Shown: positions 12,526 through 23,837, counted from the stretch's first letter. The stretch: 64,000 nucleotides of DNA from Oxytricha trifallax (GCA_000711775.1 ARYC01000787.1:57766-121765); one strand, 5' to 3'. Notes: generated by a model not told the origin, from the sequence alone. Numbers and translations: made by a program.

Positions 12526-13060
12526 ATGTTAGAGTTGATTATAGAACTATACCTTCCTTGGTTGATTAATTATTTTAATGAGAAATCAATTTTATAAGTA
12601 AGTTCTTGATTTATTTGGCGTTGCTTTGTTTAATATCTGAATTTTATCAGATAGAGAGAGAGTTGCGAGAGCTTATATTCATCGTTATAATCAAGGGAAA
12701 GGGTAAATTTTTAGAATAAAAATTATTATAAACTATAATTATACCCTAAAATACAATTTTGCCTGACTCAAAAGTAATTTAGATGATGAAGAGAAACTGT
12801 TTAAAATAGATTGAAATGGCTAAATTAGATTATCTAAAACCTAAGTCATAGAAAGCTTAAAAATTCAGTAAATGTATGATAAGATTGATGTTATGACCAT
12901 TGTGAAAGCAAGGAATTATAATCAAGCCATATTTCAAATAATGAAAGTATAAATTTTTAACATTAGTTGGAAATTACGGAGAAAGACATAAACTTGTGAA
13001 TAATATGAAAAAGTCCAAAACATTCAAATAATAATTTTTAGGAAAACCTAATTTTTTCTT
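12526..13060 (+). CDS. Small gene or gene fragment with EF-hand-like stretch
   Basis: ATG 12526 reads 24 codons to a good donor (TTATAA|GTAAGTTC). An acceptor TTTATCAG at about 12643 follows, then a second interruption (GTAAATTT...AAAAG, about 12702-12772). The next piece reads NLDDEEKLFKID, TGA, NGQIRLSKTQVIESL, which resembles an EF-hand helix-loop-helix with a shortened loop, followed by a helical tail. The TGA inside the loop-like segment means the gene is broken, misread or needs another join. The EF-hand idea is tentative because the loop spacing is short by two or three residues. Confidence 0.35.
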
Positions 13061-13234
13061 GAATAATTAAGTTATATAAATTATCTTAAAATAATTTATA
13101 ATTTAATCGACTTTAAATATAGTAATATCTTTTACTTATTTCTGTACTTTTTACTTAATTAAACAAAATTAAATATTTAATACATGCTGCCCTAAAAAAT
13201 ATCTATTCCCTATTTTAATCATTAAATGGACTGA

Positions 13235-13720
13235 TCAAGAATAAAAAAGTATTAAAAAACTTAGATCTCCAAGTTCATTGACTTCTTTATCATTCTCTTA
13301 AATATTAAAATAGTCTTCACTTTTCAAATTCAGCATTGAGTCGTGCTTTTAATGTTTATAGACTTATTACTAAGAACTGTAGTGAACTTTAATGCTGCTG
13401 TTGTTGAGCTTTTGATTTGCTTTTTCCAATTCATTAGCTCCATCAAGATTCTTCTTATAATCATTTTGGGTGATATTTAAAGGCTTTTATTCAGTTTGAA
13501 TTATAAAGGTTGTCTTCCTGTGCACATACTATGATTGGTCTACTATTTTACCTTGCATGAGTTTGCTTGTTAGTTGGAGTTAAATTAATGGTAAAATTTG
13601 ACTATTCAGGTTTTATCTCTTTCTAGTCAAAGACTGAACGGGAATTTACGTTACTATTTTTATTTAAAGCGCCTAAGTTTAATTCTCATTTCTTTATATT
13701 GCTGAATAAAATGAAATAAC
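13235..13720 (-). CDS. C-terminal part of an unknown Q/N-rich protein
   Basis: An open minus-strand frame from about 13640 to TGA 13235 encodes a polar protein rich in Lys, Asn and Gln with heptad-like Leu spacing (NLDGANELEKANQKL). The composition is clearly different from the flanking AT-rich DNA. The 5' part above 13640 is open in other frames, so at least one join is missing. No family was recognised and no start was found. Confidence 0.4.
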
Positions 13721-14220
13721 TAAAGAAAAACGGAGTTTGTATTTAATATACACAAACTTAATATAATTAAAAATAGGAAAAGTTATTTTGATCAACACAA
13801 CAAAATAATTCTCATTTTACAAAGAATAAAGTCAGGTTTAATGGAAAGGCATGAGTTATTTTAAATTTAATTATGACTTGGTATTACAGTAAAATAAAAA
13901 TAGGGAGAATAAAAAAATTCATTGATCTTCGATTGAAATTTTATCAGAACTTACCAAAATTTAGAAAATCCAAATTTTTAATTATTTGCCGATCAAGTAA
14001 AGTCAATCAAATATACCCAAATTAATTTTCTTTTTCACAAATTATTTTATAAATAATATCCAAATTAATTTTGCTATAATAATAATTGCATCACATGATG
14101 CTTTTTATTAACGAGTTTAAGAATTATTAAGAACTTTACTTTGTTGTGTTTACTAAGTAGAGAGTTTCAATTAATACTAAGTTGCATTTAGCCTATTACT
14201 AAGAACTTCCTATTCTTAAG
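13721..14220. other. AT-rich spacer, no gene seen
   Basis: AT-rich DNA between two minus-strand genes. Only short frames of unbiased composition were seen. Confidence 0.4.
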
Positions 14221-14223
14221 ATC

Positions 14224-16271
14224 TCATGAAGTCTCTTTACTATTCATAACTTTAAAGTATATTAAACTTTTAACATCAGTTCTTTGATTTGTTCTAAATG
14301 ATTACTTGCCTAAATTAGTAATATGACTGATTTCGTTCATTATTTTTTCGAATTTAGATACACCCAAGAGATTTGAATTATTTTAAGTTCTAGACTGAGT
14401 GCTGTATTGACATTTTCTATTTGTGCATCTACTCTACAGCTGACTCCCAGCTCGATCAAAGTCTTAATAAATGTTTCTGCTTGCTGTATTTGTATCAGTT
14501 TGAAACATTCTGCTTCTCGGAGCGTTCAAACGTGGTGTTGTAAAAGCTGATTAAGTTCTAGTATTCGTGTCTTACTGCTATTCTATATAAGGATGAGGAA
14601 TTAAACTGAACGCATCTCTCTATCCAAAGTTGCTAGTCATAAAATACTATTAATTTTCATACTATAGATCGTTAGATCTCTAAGTTGAAACTTGTGGGGG
14701 GGGTGGTAGTTTCCTGCTCCTAAATTTATATGCACCAAGGGGGAAGTTTCCTGCCCCAGAGCGGAAGTTCCCTCCCCGCATAAAATTTATGTATTTTTAA
14801 TATAAAATTTTTCTAAATTTTTTATTATATTTATAATATTACATTTGCAAATAAAAACTTTTAGCATTCAAAATCAAGCCTTTAGACAATCAATATTTCT
14901 ATTTTTCAATATTTAAAGAGATTTTCTATATAAATTAATAATTAATCTTAAATATTATGATAGAAAATTATGCAATTTTTTATTTTTGCTATTAATTTTA
15001 TAATTTAAATACTCATATTTTTTTAATTTGTAAATGTTATAATCATTATTTTTAAAAAGATTTCAATAATTATTTAATAAAAAATTTGGTTACATATCAA
15101 AAGATAGATTGGAAAAAATTAAATTAAAAAATCTGAAAATTTTATTCGGGTGCAGGAAATTACCTCGGGTCAGGAAACTTCCGAAGGGTGCAGGGAACTT
15201 CAATAGGAGCAGGGAACTTCAATAGGGGGCAGGGAACTTCAATGGGGGGAGGAAACTTCCCCCAAACTTGTATATTAGAACTTAGATTTTTATGAAAGGG
15301 AAACTTGTTACTTGGTATTTTTTAAGTTCTAAAGTGTTGTCTTTCAACATCAAAGGGAAGATTGCTTTTCTCATTTTATATTTGATTGATCAAAGATGAA
15401 GACATATTGTCTCTGGATGTGTTAACATTCCAATAAAAGTTTAAAACTTGCTTGTCTACCTCTCTAAGTTTTCTGTTGGTTTGTTGGATTGAGTTAATTT
15501 AAGATTGTTTATCTGATTCCATTTACTTTATATGAAAACTCAGAAGTTAAGGATAAAATCTAATTAAACAAATATAAATAATTCATTGTTGTGAATGGAT
15601 TTTAAGTTTCATGATTTCAATTAATATTTGTTGTATTTTAGCTTCCTTTAGGAGATGTTTAATAAAAGTCATGATTACTTTACATATGCTAACTCTATCC
15701 TCTCTAATCTTTTTATTAAGCAAGCTTGTCTAAATATTGCTCACTTGCCTTCATCATGCTTATTTGTGCATCTTTGTTATAAAGCAGCATGACTTTCTTC
15801 TGCTAATCTTAAGATAGCGAGGAGTTCGACAATTTATTAAAAGCTTTATTCATAATTGCTTTTTTAACTTGAGTTTCAAGCATTGTCCTCTATGCTTAGA
15901 AATTTTAAGTCTAAATTTAGCTGGATTTAGAATTTATCTATTGCTATAGCTTAAATTTTTCATCTTTTATAGCTTGATCTTTGTTAAATATTGCTTAAGT
16001 ATGCTAATTATACTCGATATATTTATTCTAAAATAGGGTATCTTTAGAGACCAAATCTCTAACTGGTGTTTATTTTTAGAATTGGCTTCTAAACTTGCTG
16101 ATATTTTTGTAAATTCACATTTTTCGATAGTCCTAAAGATTATTGATTATTTTGAACATGAGTATATGGATTAGGCACTAGGTATTAAGGCATCTATACT
16201 GATACAGCATTTTTAATTGGATATTTGTGAGCTTATTAACCTCCTTGAGTTTGCGCTTATTTTATTTCCAT
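14224..16271 (-). CDS. Unknown Q/S/N-rich coiled-coil protein interrupted by a 576-bp IES
   Basis: ATG 16271 opens a Gln/Asn-rich N-terminus (MEIKQAQTQGGQQ). A central coiled coil (LETQVKKAIMNKAFNKL) runs to about 15617. A second piece, 15560-15272, ends ...SSNIQV, and a third, 14687-14224, continues STQRSND... and ends at TGA 14224. The last two pieces join in frame exactly when the IES at 14688-15271 is removed at its 8-base pointer. A one-base frame change near 16060 sits in an A5 run, and a further join is needed at about 15565-15620. No catalytic motif was seen; it is probably structural. Confidence 0.6.
14688..15271. other. IES with inverted G-rich repeat arms, pointer AAACTTGT
   Basis: AAACTTGT occurs at 14688-14695 and 15264-15271. 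Removing one copy plus the 568-base interior joins the host gene as AAT-ATA-CAA-GTT-TCA-ACT in frame. The left end carries degenerate units of the type AAGTTTCCTGCCCC; the right end carries about six units of the type GGGGGCAGGGAACTTCAAT in opposite orientation. The interior is extremely AT-rich. The inverted, subterminally repeated arms make this look like a foldback or MITE-type element that became an IES. Confidence 0.8.
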
Positions 16272-16510
16272 TAAGATTTTTAAAAAATAAATAATATCCC
16301 TTTTAAAGTTGATATATTATAATGGATTTAAATATGAGCTGATTGTGCTTAAGTGAATAAATTGAATCTTAAAAATAGGTAAAATTTATGAAGAAAATTG
16401 TTCAAAATGCTCTAGATGGCTCTTCATATGAGATTGATATATTTTATATTGTACCATTGCCATTATTGTTATTAATGTCCTCTATTGGGTTGGGCCCATA
16501 AAAAATGTTA

Positions 16511-17494
16511 TCAATAACCTCCTGAATGGGTGTTCAAAGAAGCCATAGCAGCTTGCTTTAAAGACTCTTCAGCTTTATTTTCTTCATCAACGTGATAGAA
16601 TTCTTTAATATTCAACTTACTGGGTGAACCTCTTACTACTTTTTACTCTTTCTAAACTTGCAGCAAGTAATGGTTACGTCTGAATGTATCTGGGGCAAAG
16701 AATTGCTCATAATCTGGTCTCAAGTATAAATCAAGGAAATCATCTCTCAAAAATATCTTAAACATATTCTTCTAGTACTCTTTACCCTTTTTATTTGTCT
16801 TTTTAAGCTAAGTGTCAAAGTCAATTCTTTCAATACTTTTTATTGATATCATAGGGAAAGCCATCAATGGTTTTACAGCTGCTAGTTATGAACCTGGTTT
16901 ATTAGCAAAATATCTAACAGCTTTTCTTGTTACTTATACCCATCTATCAATGAAAACTCCATTTAAACCTGGTTTGTATTTCTCCAATTCACCTTGGAAT
17001 AAAATCGTATCTGAAGGATCTATCAAATCAATCTCTAAATAGGGGTTAAATACATTTTTAAGCAAAGGTCTACCGCCAGTCCCATAATCTCCTTGAAGAT
17101 ATTATACAGTAGTCTCCTCTATAGAAGTGCATTTTAAATTTTCTATATCATATTCTAAACTACCCATTAAGATTTGATTTACTCCCTCTTTCTTATTAGA
17201 ATTCACAAGTTCACAACACATTTCAAGCATTTAAAGCTCTTGCTAAGAAGTTGCTTGGCCAGTGTTTATTTGATTCTACTCCATTTTTTCCTTTAATCGT
17301 TAACAAGCTTCATCATCAATTAGAAAATCTCCTGCTTATTGCTTGAGTACCATATTTGCTTTCTTAGGATACCAATGCTATTGTGAAACTTCATAGCAGT
17401 TCTTATCTTTGTAAGCTTAGCCTAGTTTATGATGCTTCTGCAAAAATAGATCGATTTCGGTGTCTTTACTAATACTTCCATTACATCCTCCCAT
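16511..17494 (-). CDS. Intact PH-like domain protein, possibly N-myristoylated
   Basis: A single uninterrupted frame of 327 codons from ATG 17494 to TGA 16511, with no IES, intron or frame break. It starts MGGCNGS, which fits an N-myristoylation plus adjacent Cys palmitoylation signal. Residues about 150-270 read as a PH-like fold: FQGELEKYKPG at its start, DRWVQVTRKAVRYF (strands with the basic lipid-facing loop), then MISIKSIERI and FKIFLRDDFLDLYL toward a final helix. The role is probably membrane-associated, binding phosphoinositides or acting as a scaffold; no enzyme domain is attached. The N-terminal helical part was not recognised. It is followed 220 bases away by TBE-1. Confidence 0.75.
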
Positions 17495-17712
17495 TTTAAT
17501 GACTTTGTGATTATCAAGTTTGTGTTTTGATATTTAGATTTTATAGTTTAGCGATTTAAAATTCAACAACAGTATTTGTAAGCTTGCATGTTTGAAATAA
17601 GAAATATTGTTTAATTCTAATACATATAATAACTTTATATTTCTTTTATCTACAATTCAGCTAAGTTTTCATATTCTCTTCTTGAATAAAGAGAAAAAGA
17701 TTTATGAACAAT

Positions 17713-17793
17713 CAAAACCCCAAAACCCCTTAGTGAGGTTTATAAGTGCTATGATTTGTAGGGTAAGGTTGGGGTCTTATTGGGGTTAGTAGA
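17713..17793 (+). repeat. TBE-1 left terminal inverted repeat
   Basis: About 80 bases starting with the C4A4 repeat and ending in GGGGTTAGTAG. It matches the right terminus in inverted orientation with a few mismatches, and nearly matches the left terminus of TBE-3 at 62579. Confidence 0.9.
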
Positions 17794-17814
17794 AGAATTA
17801 GGCCAATTTGCAAA

Positions 17815-18882
17815 ATGAGAAATAGAAATTAGCGAAATTTAGGGTCTATTTATGATGAGTAATATATAGATTTTCTGCTTAAGCTTAGGTATGGTACAAA
17901 TATTGATATAGACTAAGTCAAACAAGTACTGAATTATAAAGCCATAGCAAGACTCCTACGCAAGAGTGCCTCAACTGTTAGGTATCACTGCATGTTAGCT
18001 GTTTAGCATTATAATTCTGGTACTTGAAAACACATCTAGCTAGAAAATAAAAGTTCACTCAGACCCATATTGACTACCTCTGTGATTCTAAGACTCTTAA
18101 GTACTGGGCACACTTTCAGCTAGACTAGCGAGCTGTGATGTTTCATCGCAGGTTTCCTGACATGCGAATCTCTCCTTAGACTATAGCCAATATTTATAGA
18201 AGAAATGGTATTACTTTCAAGACTGTCAACAGAGTGAAGAGAGTGATTGATTTTACAGTGCCATTTTATAGTAATAATTTAAACTATATATATGATTAAA
18301 TGCAGAGAGCTATTGATAATAACATCAAGTTCATAACACGCTGATGAAGCTGTGTTTACCTTCAACACCTTTATTAATAAGTCTTGGTATAAGAAGTATG
18401 ATAATATAGAAGTCTACGATTAGAAAGTAAAGGTTGTAACCCATGCAATTTTAGCAGGTATTAGTGAAGACTCTGGCTTAGAAAGTTATGTTATTCATCC
18501 TCGCTCTATTAAGCGAGAGTAGTACATAGAGTTCCTACATAAGCTGAGAGATAAATACAACGATTAAGAGATCATCCTGTTTGTTGACAACCTCTCAGTT
18601 CATAAGACTAAGGAGTCTAAGATAGCTTATGAAGAGTTAAACATTACTCCTGTATACAATGTTCCTTACAGCCCTTAATTTAATGGAATTGAATTCTACT
18701 GGAGTTAAATAAAGACCCACTACAAGAAACTGCTGCTATATCACCTAATGCATGACTTGCCTATAGATACAGTAGACTTGATTCAGAGTAGCTGCAAGAG
18801 AGTAAGCATAGATAAGACAACAGTTTGTGCGAGAGAAGGAAGAATGAATGTTTATAAATAAGTTTTAGATTTAAATGAATGA
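17815..18882 (+). pseudogene. TBE-1 transposase (42-kDa, DDE type), broken
   Basis: IS630/Tc1-type transposase. ATG 17815 to TGA 18880-18882, 356 codons counting indels. The N-terminal part has a helix-turn-helix-like region (YKAIARLLRKSASTVRYH). The catalytic core shows HADEAVF, LFVDNLSVHK and NGIEFYW, giving the two Asp and the final Glu. Breaks: TGA right after the SGT residues, a two-base excess shortly after it, and one extra A just before HADE (TTCATAACACG where TBE-3 has TTCATACACG). In life the enzyme cuts TBE termini and has been implicated in genome rearrangement in Oxytricha. Confidence 0.85.
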
Positions 18883-18888
18883 ATAAGT

Positions 18889-19680
18889 TCACATATTAAA
18901 TTAACCCAGAAAGGGATTTGGCTTCTCCTTCTTCTCCTCTTCTTATGGCTTGCTTGGGCCCATATTTCTTCTCTTAGTGCCAGCTCCTGCATCTATGTTC
19001 ATTTCATCTGGCTTTTGAAAATCTTTATATAGTCTCTTGCTCACTTCATGAATAGTCTATGACTTTCTCTCTCTGTGAACCTTTGCATGTTCTTTCATTA
19101 GGAATATACCAGTTCCAGGTTTCCCTACATAGTTATGTGTCAAAGCTTACTAGAGAGGTATGGATGCTTCTTAAGCTCCGCAAGCCAGGTCTCGCTTATT
19201 AGTATGTCTTGCTTCTTTTAATCTTCACGAGAAATAGAGTAGCGTTTCTTGTGAGCTTCTTCAATGATCTCTCTGAGATACTCTCTCTCTTAAAGTGCCA
19301 AGAACACCAAAGAAGAATCTACTTTCTGGAAGTTTGTTAGAGAGTTGTATCTTGGTAGGAAGATAAACTTCCAACTCTTCATCTTTCATCGCATCATCGT
19401 AGAGATTAGTGACTGAAATCTCTGGATAGTTTGGTATTTCTATCAACTTAATTTCATTGTTTTTGAAGGCTTTCTTCTCATCACAGAGTATCGCTCTTAG
19501 AAATGAGATTTTGGTACCTTCCATCGTTGGAAGGAATAAACCCACTATAGTATATGATTAAGTATATTTCACATGCTTACCATGCTAAGTGAGGTATCGA
19601 TAGAGATCTTCCTTGCTTCTAAATCTTGAGATCATTTCTTAAGCTTCAACCCTCTTCATTGCAGTACTTATAGATTCCAT
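18889..19680 (-). pseudogene. TBE-1 22-kDa ORF, frameshifted
   Basis: ATG 19680 (MESISTAMKRVEAQEM) to TGA 18889, converging on the transposase with six bases between the stops. The conserved stretch GLFLPTMEGTKISFLRAILC also occurs in TBE-2. A frame change near 19305 (after SRFFFGVLG) moves the rest (REYLREIIEEAHKKRY) to another frame. The protein is basic at the C-terminus (KKEKPNPF). Its function in TBEs is not established. Confidence 0.8.
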
Positions 19681-19849
19681 CCTTGTTCCTTCTCTTGTTA
19701 TTGAATTTCAAATTTTAATATATAGAGTTCTGGACTCTACTGTTAAAAATCTTAGTAACAAATATGGACATCTTATAGGAGGTCAACCTGGTAAGGATAC
19801 GTGGAGAAAGCTGTTAGAAGCTGCAACAAACTTCAGAGATGGAGCTCCA

Positions 19850-20060
19850 TTTTTATCAATTTAGTTCCATTGAATTAGCACTAAATTTGTTTAAATTTAA
19901 TTAGAACTGGTACTAATTCGGTTTTATTTTAATTGGTACCAATTTAATAGCACCAAAACTTAATTAGTACTAATGAGGTTTTAATGAAAAAGTTCCAAAA
20001 TGGTTCAAAACCTAATTGGTACCAGTGCCAACATGAATATTATCTAAGTTAGTACCAAAA
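19850..20060. repeat. Cluster of GGTACC-type palindromic motifs inside TBE-1
   Basis: In about 210 AT-rich bases between the 22-kDa and 57-kDa ORFs, the pattern AATTGGTACCAA and variants (ACTGGTACTAAT, AATTAGTACTAAT, TTAGTACCAAAA) recur about five times. It lies in the divergent promoter region of the two ORFs, so a regulatory or protein-binding role is possible but unproven. Confidence 0.4.
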
Positions 20061-20234
20061 TTAAAAATATTAAGCATAAAATAAGAAAAATTATAGTTAT
20101 AAACTAAGTATAAATTTTAGCTCAAACACTTCAATATCAACCATTAGTGCTGCAGTGCCAACTCCTATACAAAGTTGCTAAAACTATAGAGGTTATTAGA
20201 GCTTTATAATACAAATTTAAATTTGAATTTAAAC

Positions 20235-21682
20235 ATGGCGGATAACTTAAATCGTAAAGCAATCTCTCTTAGCAATGGTTAATCATAGCTAAACTTTGGC
20301 ACCACTAAAAAGCAAGAAGTTATTTATATTGAGAGGGAAGTAGAGCTAAGAGCTCTTGAGTTTGAAGCAGAGGTCTTCAAAATTGAAGTATCTAACTAGA
20401 AGGGGAGAACAGAGATAGGACTTTAAACATAAATTGAATATGTTGAGGAGCTAAAAGAACAGCAACCAATTGAAAAATAAAAACACTTTGAATGCAATGA
20501 TTGTTAAAACTTCTTCTCAACTGAGTAGAGCTTGAAGAGGCATATTAAAGAAATACATTCTGGTAAAGCGAAGATTTATTTCAAGCATGATAAGGTGGAT
20601 GGCAGGTATTAATGCACGACTTGCATGAAGTCTTACACTCACTCAGCTAAGGTTAAAACACACATGCAAAAGCATCATTTAAGCGAGTTTTTAATGTATG
20701 ATTAAGAGACTTAAAACTTATACCTGCCAAGAGAAAGTCTAAAACTCTTGAATCTTTAAGAGAGTAGTAAGAAAAGCTCAAGAGGCAGAAACGATATGAG
20801 TCAATGAATCAACCTGCAGGCAATACATTTTTAGCATGCTTCTAAGAGAGAGCTATGTATATTCCTGCATTAAATGCTGTTGATCTTAGCAGTTGTATAG
20901 AAAACTACTTGAATATAAACGTGCCTAGCAAGGCAAAACTTATAGTAGTTGACGAGTTTGCATACAAGGTATATCCTTTCAGCTATCTCATTAAGAATGA
21001 ACAGTATTAGAATGAGTTTGCTAACGAATATATCGTTCTTAGAGAAGCTTAAAAAAGAGATTGCAAGAACTTGCTTAAGCTAGACAGTGTTATTTTAGGC
21101 TTTGGGTTCATTGCACTAAGGCTTAAGAAATATGAAATGACTCTAAGAGACTATCTATATCAAAACAGATATCCGGATGACTTGAATGATATACTTTCAG
21201 ATATGATTAAGGGTGTCTAGGAGTTGCATGAACTTGGATATGTTCAAAGAGATCTAAAGCCTGAAAATGTGATGCTCAACCTCTGTCCTTTAGAAGTTGT
21301 AGTTATCGATTTCAATAGAGCCTTAAGATAAGAGATTGTAACATTAGCAAAGGTTCTTGGGATACCGGGATACTTCCCAATCAGAGAGAAGTTGACAAAT
21401 GGCTCTGTTTAGTGGGATGTATGGGCAGTTGCTGCTATCATATTAGAAAGTGACATGGAAAGCATGTCTTACTTTGGTACTAAGCATGAAAAACAATCAA
21501 TTAGCTTAGCTTAGAAGCATATAAAGTAAGAAGATGTCTGCGAAGAAATAAAAAGCATAGTAGAGATGATAATCGTGAGAGCTCCTTCATATCCTAGATA
21601 ATCCTTAGATGACATACTTGAGCCACTATAGAGAGCAAGATTCAAGAGATACAACAAAGACAAGCAGATTAAATTTGTTTGA
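20235..21682 (+). pseudogene. TBE-1 57-kDa ORF: C2H2 zinc fingers plus kinase-like domain, frameshifted
   Basis: ATG 20235 opens a charged N-terminus followed by two C2H2 fingers (FECNDCQNFF...H-I-K-E-I-H and YQCTTCMKSY...H-M-Q-K-H). About 190 codons in, the frame meets TGA near 20805 and must shift. The remaining frame carries a protein-kinase-like region with QRDLKPEN where kinases have HRDLKPEN, and IDFNRA where they have DFG. The missing His and the DFN variant suggest weak or no catalysis. This pairing of fingers and kinase is the known TBE 57-kDa layout. It ends at TGA 21682, 60 bases before the terminal repeat. Confidence 0.85.
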
Positions 21683-21741
21683 ATTAAGTACTCTAATACT
21701 CATTAAATATTCATTAAATTCACATAAAACCTGCGTTTTCT

Positions 21742-21821
21742 CTACTAACCCCAATAAGACCACAACTATACCCTACAAATCAAAGCACTTATAAACCTCA
21801 TTAAGGGGTTTTGGGGTTTTG
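21742..21821 (-). repeat. TBE-1 right terminal inverted repeat
   Basis: Inverted copy of the left terminus, ending GGGGTTTTGGGGTTTTG. The target-site copy AAT follows. Confidence 0.9.
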
Positions 21822-23533
21822 AATGCCCTAGTCCGTGTAGACCATTATGAAGACCTATGATCTTGATGATCTTAGCTCACTGAGCAAATCTCTGCAGTAA
21901 GGGTTTTGCTTTGAGTAATGCCATTCGTAAATCTTAGTAGGGGAGTAGAGGTTGTGATTGGAGTCCGCGACGACGTCGCTCATCTACTTGAGCTAGACCC
22001 CGTTGAATTACTTGAAGGTGAGGGTGTCCTGGTGAGTGGTATGCATTCTCCTGCGCATGAATCGAATGACCTGCTCGATCGATGTGAAACAGCGATATCC
22101 CACAGCGTAGTTAACAGCGTGAATCACGCAGTCAATGTAATGCTGCGGCTTTGCTCCCTCGAACCACATGCTGTTAAATCTTAATCTACTGGGCTCGAAA
22201 TGTTGATGCTAATAATTCTTTGAGTAGTACCATCCTGTACCAAAATCGCTATTCACTTAAAGTTGTGGTAATATATAAACCCTCGTATCCGCTGGGCTAG
22301 CGCCGGCGCAATTACCCTTTGCCTTTACTAATTTTTGTTGGGTTACCTAGATACCGTTCATCTTAATGTAATCATGAATTGGTCCAAGATCTTTGTATGC
22401 GCAGTGCTGTGCAAGAAAATAGTAGTCAGCAAGGACGATAGAATTGGAGTCGTGATACCTGAGCTTAAATTTTATCGATTTGCTGTGAATGATATCTATG
22501 GAATATTCATGATTGATTACTGAATATTTCTTTTTCAGCGAAATTGTACTTGAGCACGTAACTTTCTTGGGCCTCTCTGGTAAGATTTTGTTACGGCCTT
22601 TGCCTGAACTGTTCTTGTATTTTTCAATCAAGTCAACATCATCAGCCTACAACATGCCAAAGCGCGATATGGTATTTCGATTGCGTTTCGCAAGAAGCGA
22701 TTTGCGTTAAGCCTGTTCCCTTTTCTCTTCTCCGATAAAGGCTTAGGATTACTCTTTGAGACTTGTTTGATAGAATAATTATGATCAATACTTGACACTG
22801 ATCTAGAACTTGAGCTAGAGCTCGAACTAGAGCTGGAATCTGAGCTTTCCCGGGATTCGCGTCCAGCATCGCTTTAATTCGAAACACTAGAGTCTTTCAC
22901 AGAGGCTTTCTTTCCGTTAGGAATCTCTCCAGCGGATTCCCGATTAATCTATTCAGCTGATTTACCTGAATCATCCCTGCTTGTATCAACTCGTGCTTCG
23001 TCAGGATTTTCATTATCGATCGCGTCCTGACTATTTTTGCAGCCTGAGGGCCTTAACTGAGGTTATCGGAGCCCTGGCTTGGATCTGAAAATTTAAATTC
23101 CTCTTAATTCATCTATAGATAATATACTTGGACTCTCGCGTTGCCTCCCTAAAAATGGCTGCCATGATACAGTACTTTAAATATTGGAAGGCTTGGTCCG
23201 TTTATGTAATAGCATATTACTTGACAACGCTTGGCGCTAATATAGTGCCATCGTCCCCAGCAGAGCCAATCTAAACAAGAGAGCTCAAATAAACAGGGAT
23301 GCCTCTCAATGTGTGAATTGCGCAATTTTCAAGGCCATCTCGCATTTTCTCATTTCTACCCTCCTATATATGGTATTTCCCGCTTATGTAAGAGTTGCGA
23401 GGGTGTCCCTTATCTGATCGAAATCGCTCTAAGTCGAGGAATGAACTCCAGCAAATAGAATTGGCAGAGTGACGGGCTGTTTAAGGAGGTATTGCAAGTA
23501 TTAAACGAACTTTGGGTGACCTTCCATAATCAT
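21798..23533 (-). CDS. Unrecognised protein in GC-richer DNA between two TBEs
   Basis: Reading from ATG 23533 and allowing about three one-base frame changes, roughly 575 codons can be read. N-terminal helical region (GHPKFVQYLQYLLKQP), then a segment beginning TLRGIPVYLSSLVQIGSAGD, a Ser run (about 10 Ser near 22840) in a polar linker, a basic patch (KGRNKILPERPKK), and a C-terminal domain with DCVIHAVNYAVGY (near 22110-22150). C-x2-HA-x-N at the start of a helix recalls papain-fold cysteine peptidases such as Josephins, but a matching catalytic His was not identified. The frame runs into the TBE-1 terminal repeat and stops there, so its natural end was probably displaced. Base composition is clearly richer in G+C than all neighbouring genes, although it uses TAA/TAG as sense codons. 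No family was recognised. Confidence 0.5.
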
Positions 23534-23837
23534 TTGAACATTGGGTAGTTATTTAATACTAATATGCAAGATCACTGGGCATCACAAACGCTACATACCA
23601 TCAATAAAAACCATGCACCACCACACTATCAAATCTATCCAGCTATCGTCACATCGCACTCGAGGGGCATACTTAGGTCGATTACTCACCAAAGTGATCA
23701 ATATTTTTCTCAAAAATAGCATCTGAACGGCAGCCACAAATCCTGGATATCCCTTAACCCATTTACTTATTTATTTAATATTTATCATATTTATTAAAAG
23801 ATTTTCTTTAATCCCAAATTTAATATTTATGCACTAT
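23534..23837. other. GC-rich then AT-rich junction, no gene seen
   Basis: The GC-richer block ends near 23755 with an abrupt change to AT-rich DNA, followed at about 23838 by sequence matching the interior of TBE-1. No confident frame was found. Confidence 0.4.

Larger units (their letters stand above)
17713..21821. mobile_element. TBE-1: complete TBE transposon, decayed
   Basis: 4109 bases bounded by C4A4 termini: CAAAACCCCAAAACCCC at 17713-17729 and its reverse complement at 21805-21821. The first about 80 bases match the last about 80 in inverted orientation. AAT flanks both sides (17710-17712 and 21822-21824), fitting the three-base ANT target duplication known for TBEs. The gene order is transposase (+), 22-kDa ORF (-), 57-kDa zinc finger/kinase ORF (+), as in Oxytricha TBEs. 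All three ORFs contain frame breaks, so this copy is unlikely to be active unless those are assembly errors. Confidence 0.93.

Noticed and set aside
17713-17729. C4A4 repeats as somatic telomeres or chromosome ends
   Set aside because: Each occurrence is exactly 17 bases, continues into a conserved terminal repeat and has a matching inverted copy; these are TBE termini.
22335-22710. Plus-strand ORFs in the GC-richer block
   Set aside because: They overlap a longer minus-strand frame with better composition and recognisable domain character; taken as shadows.
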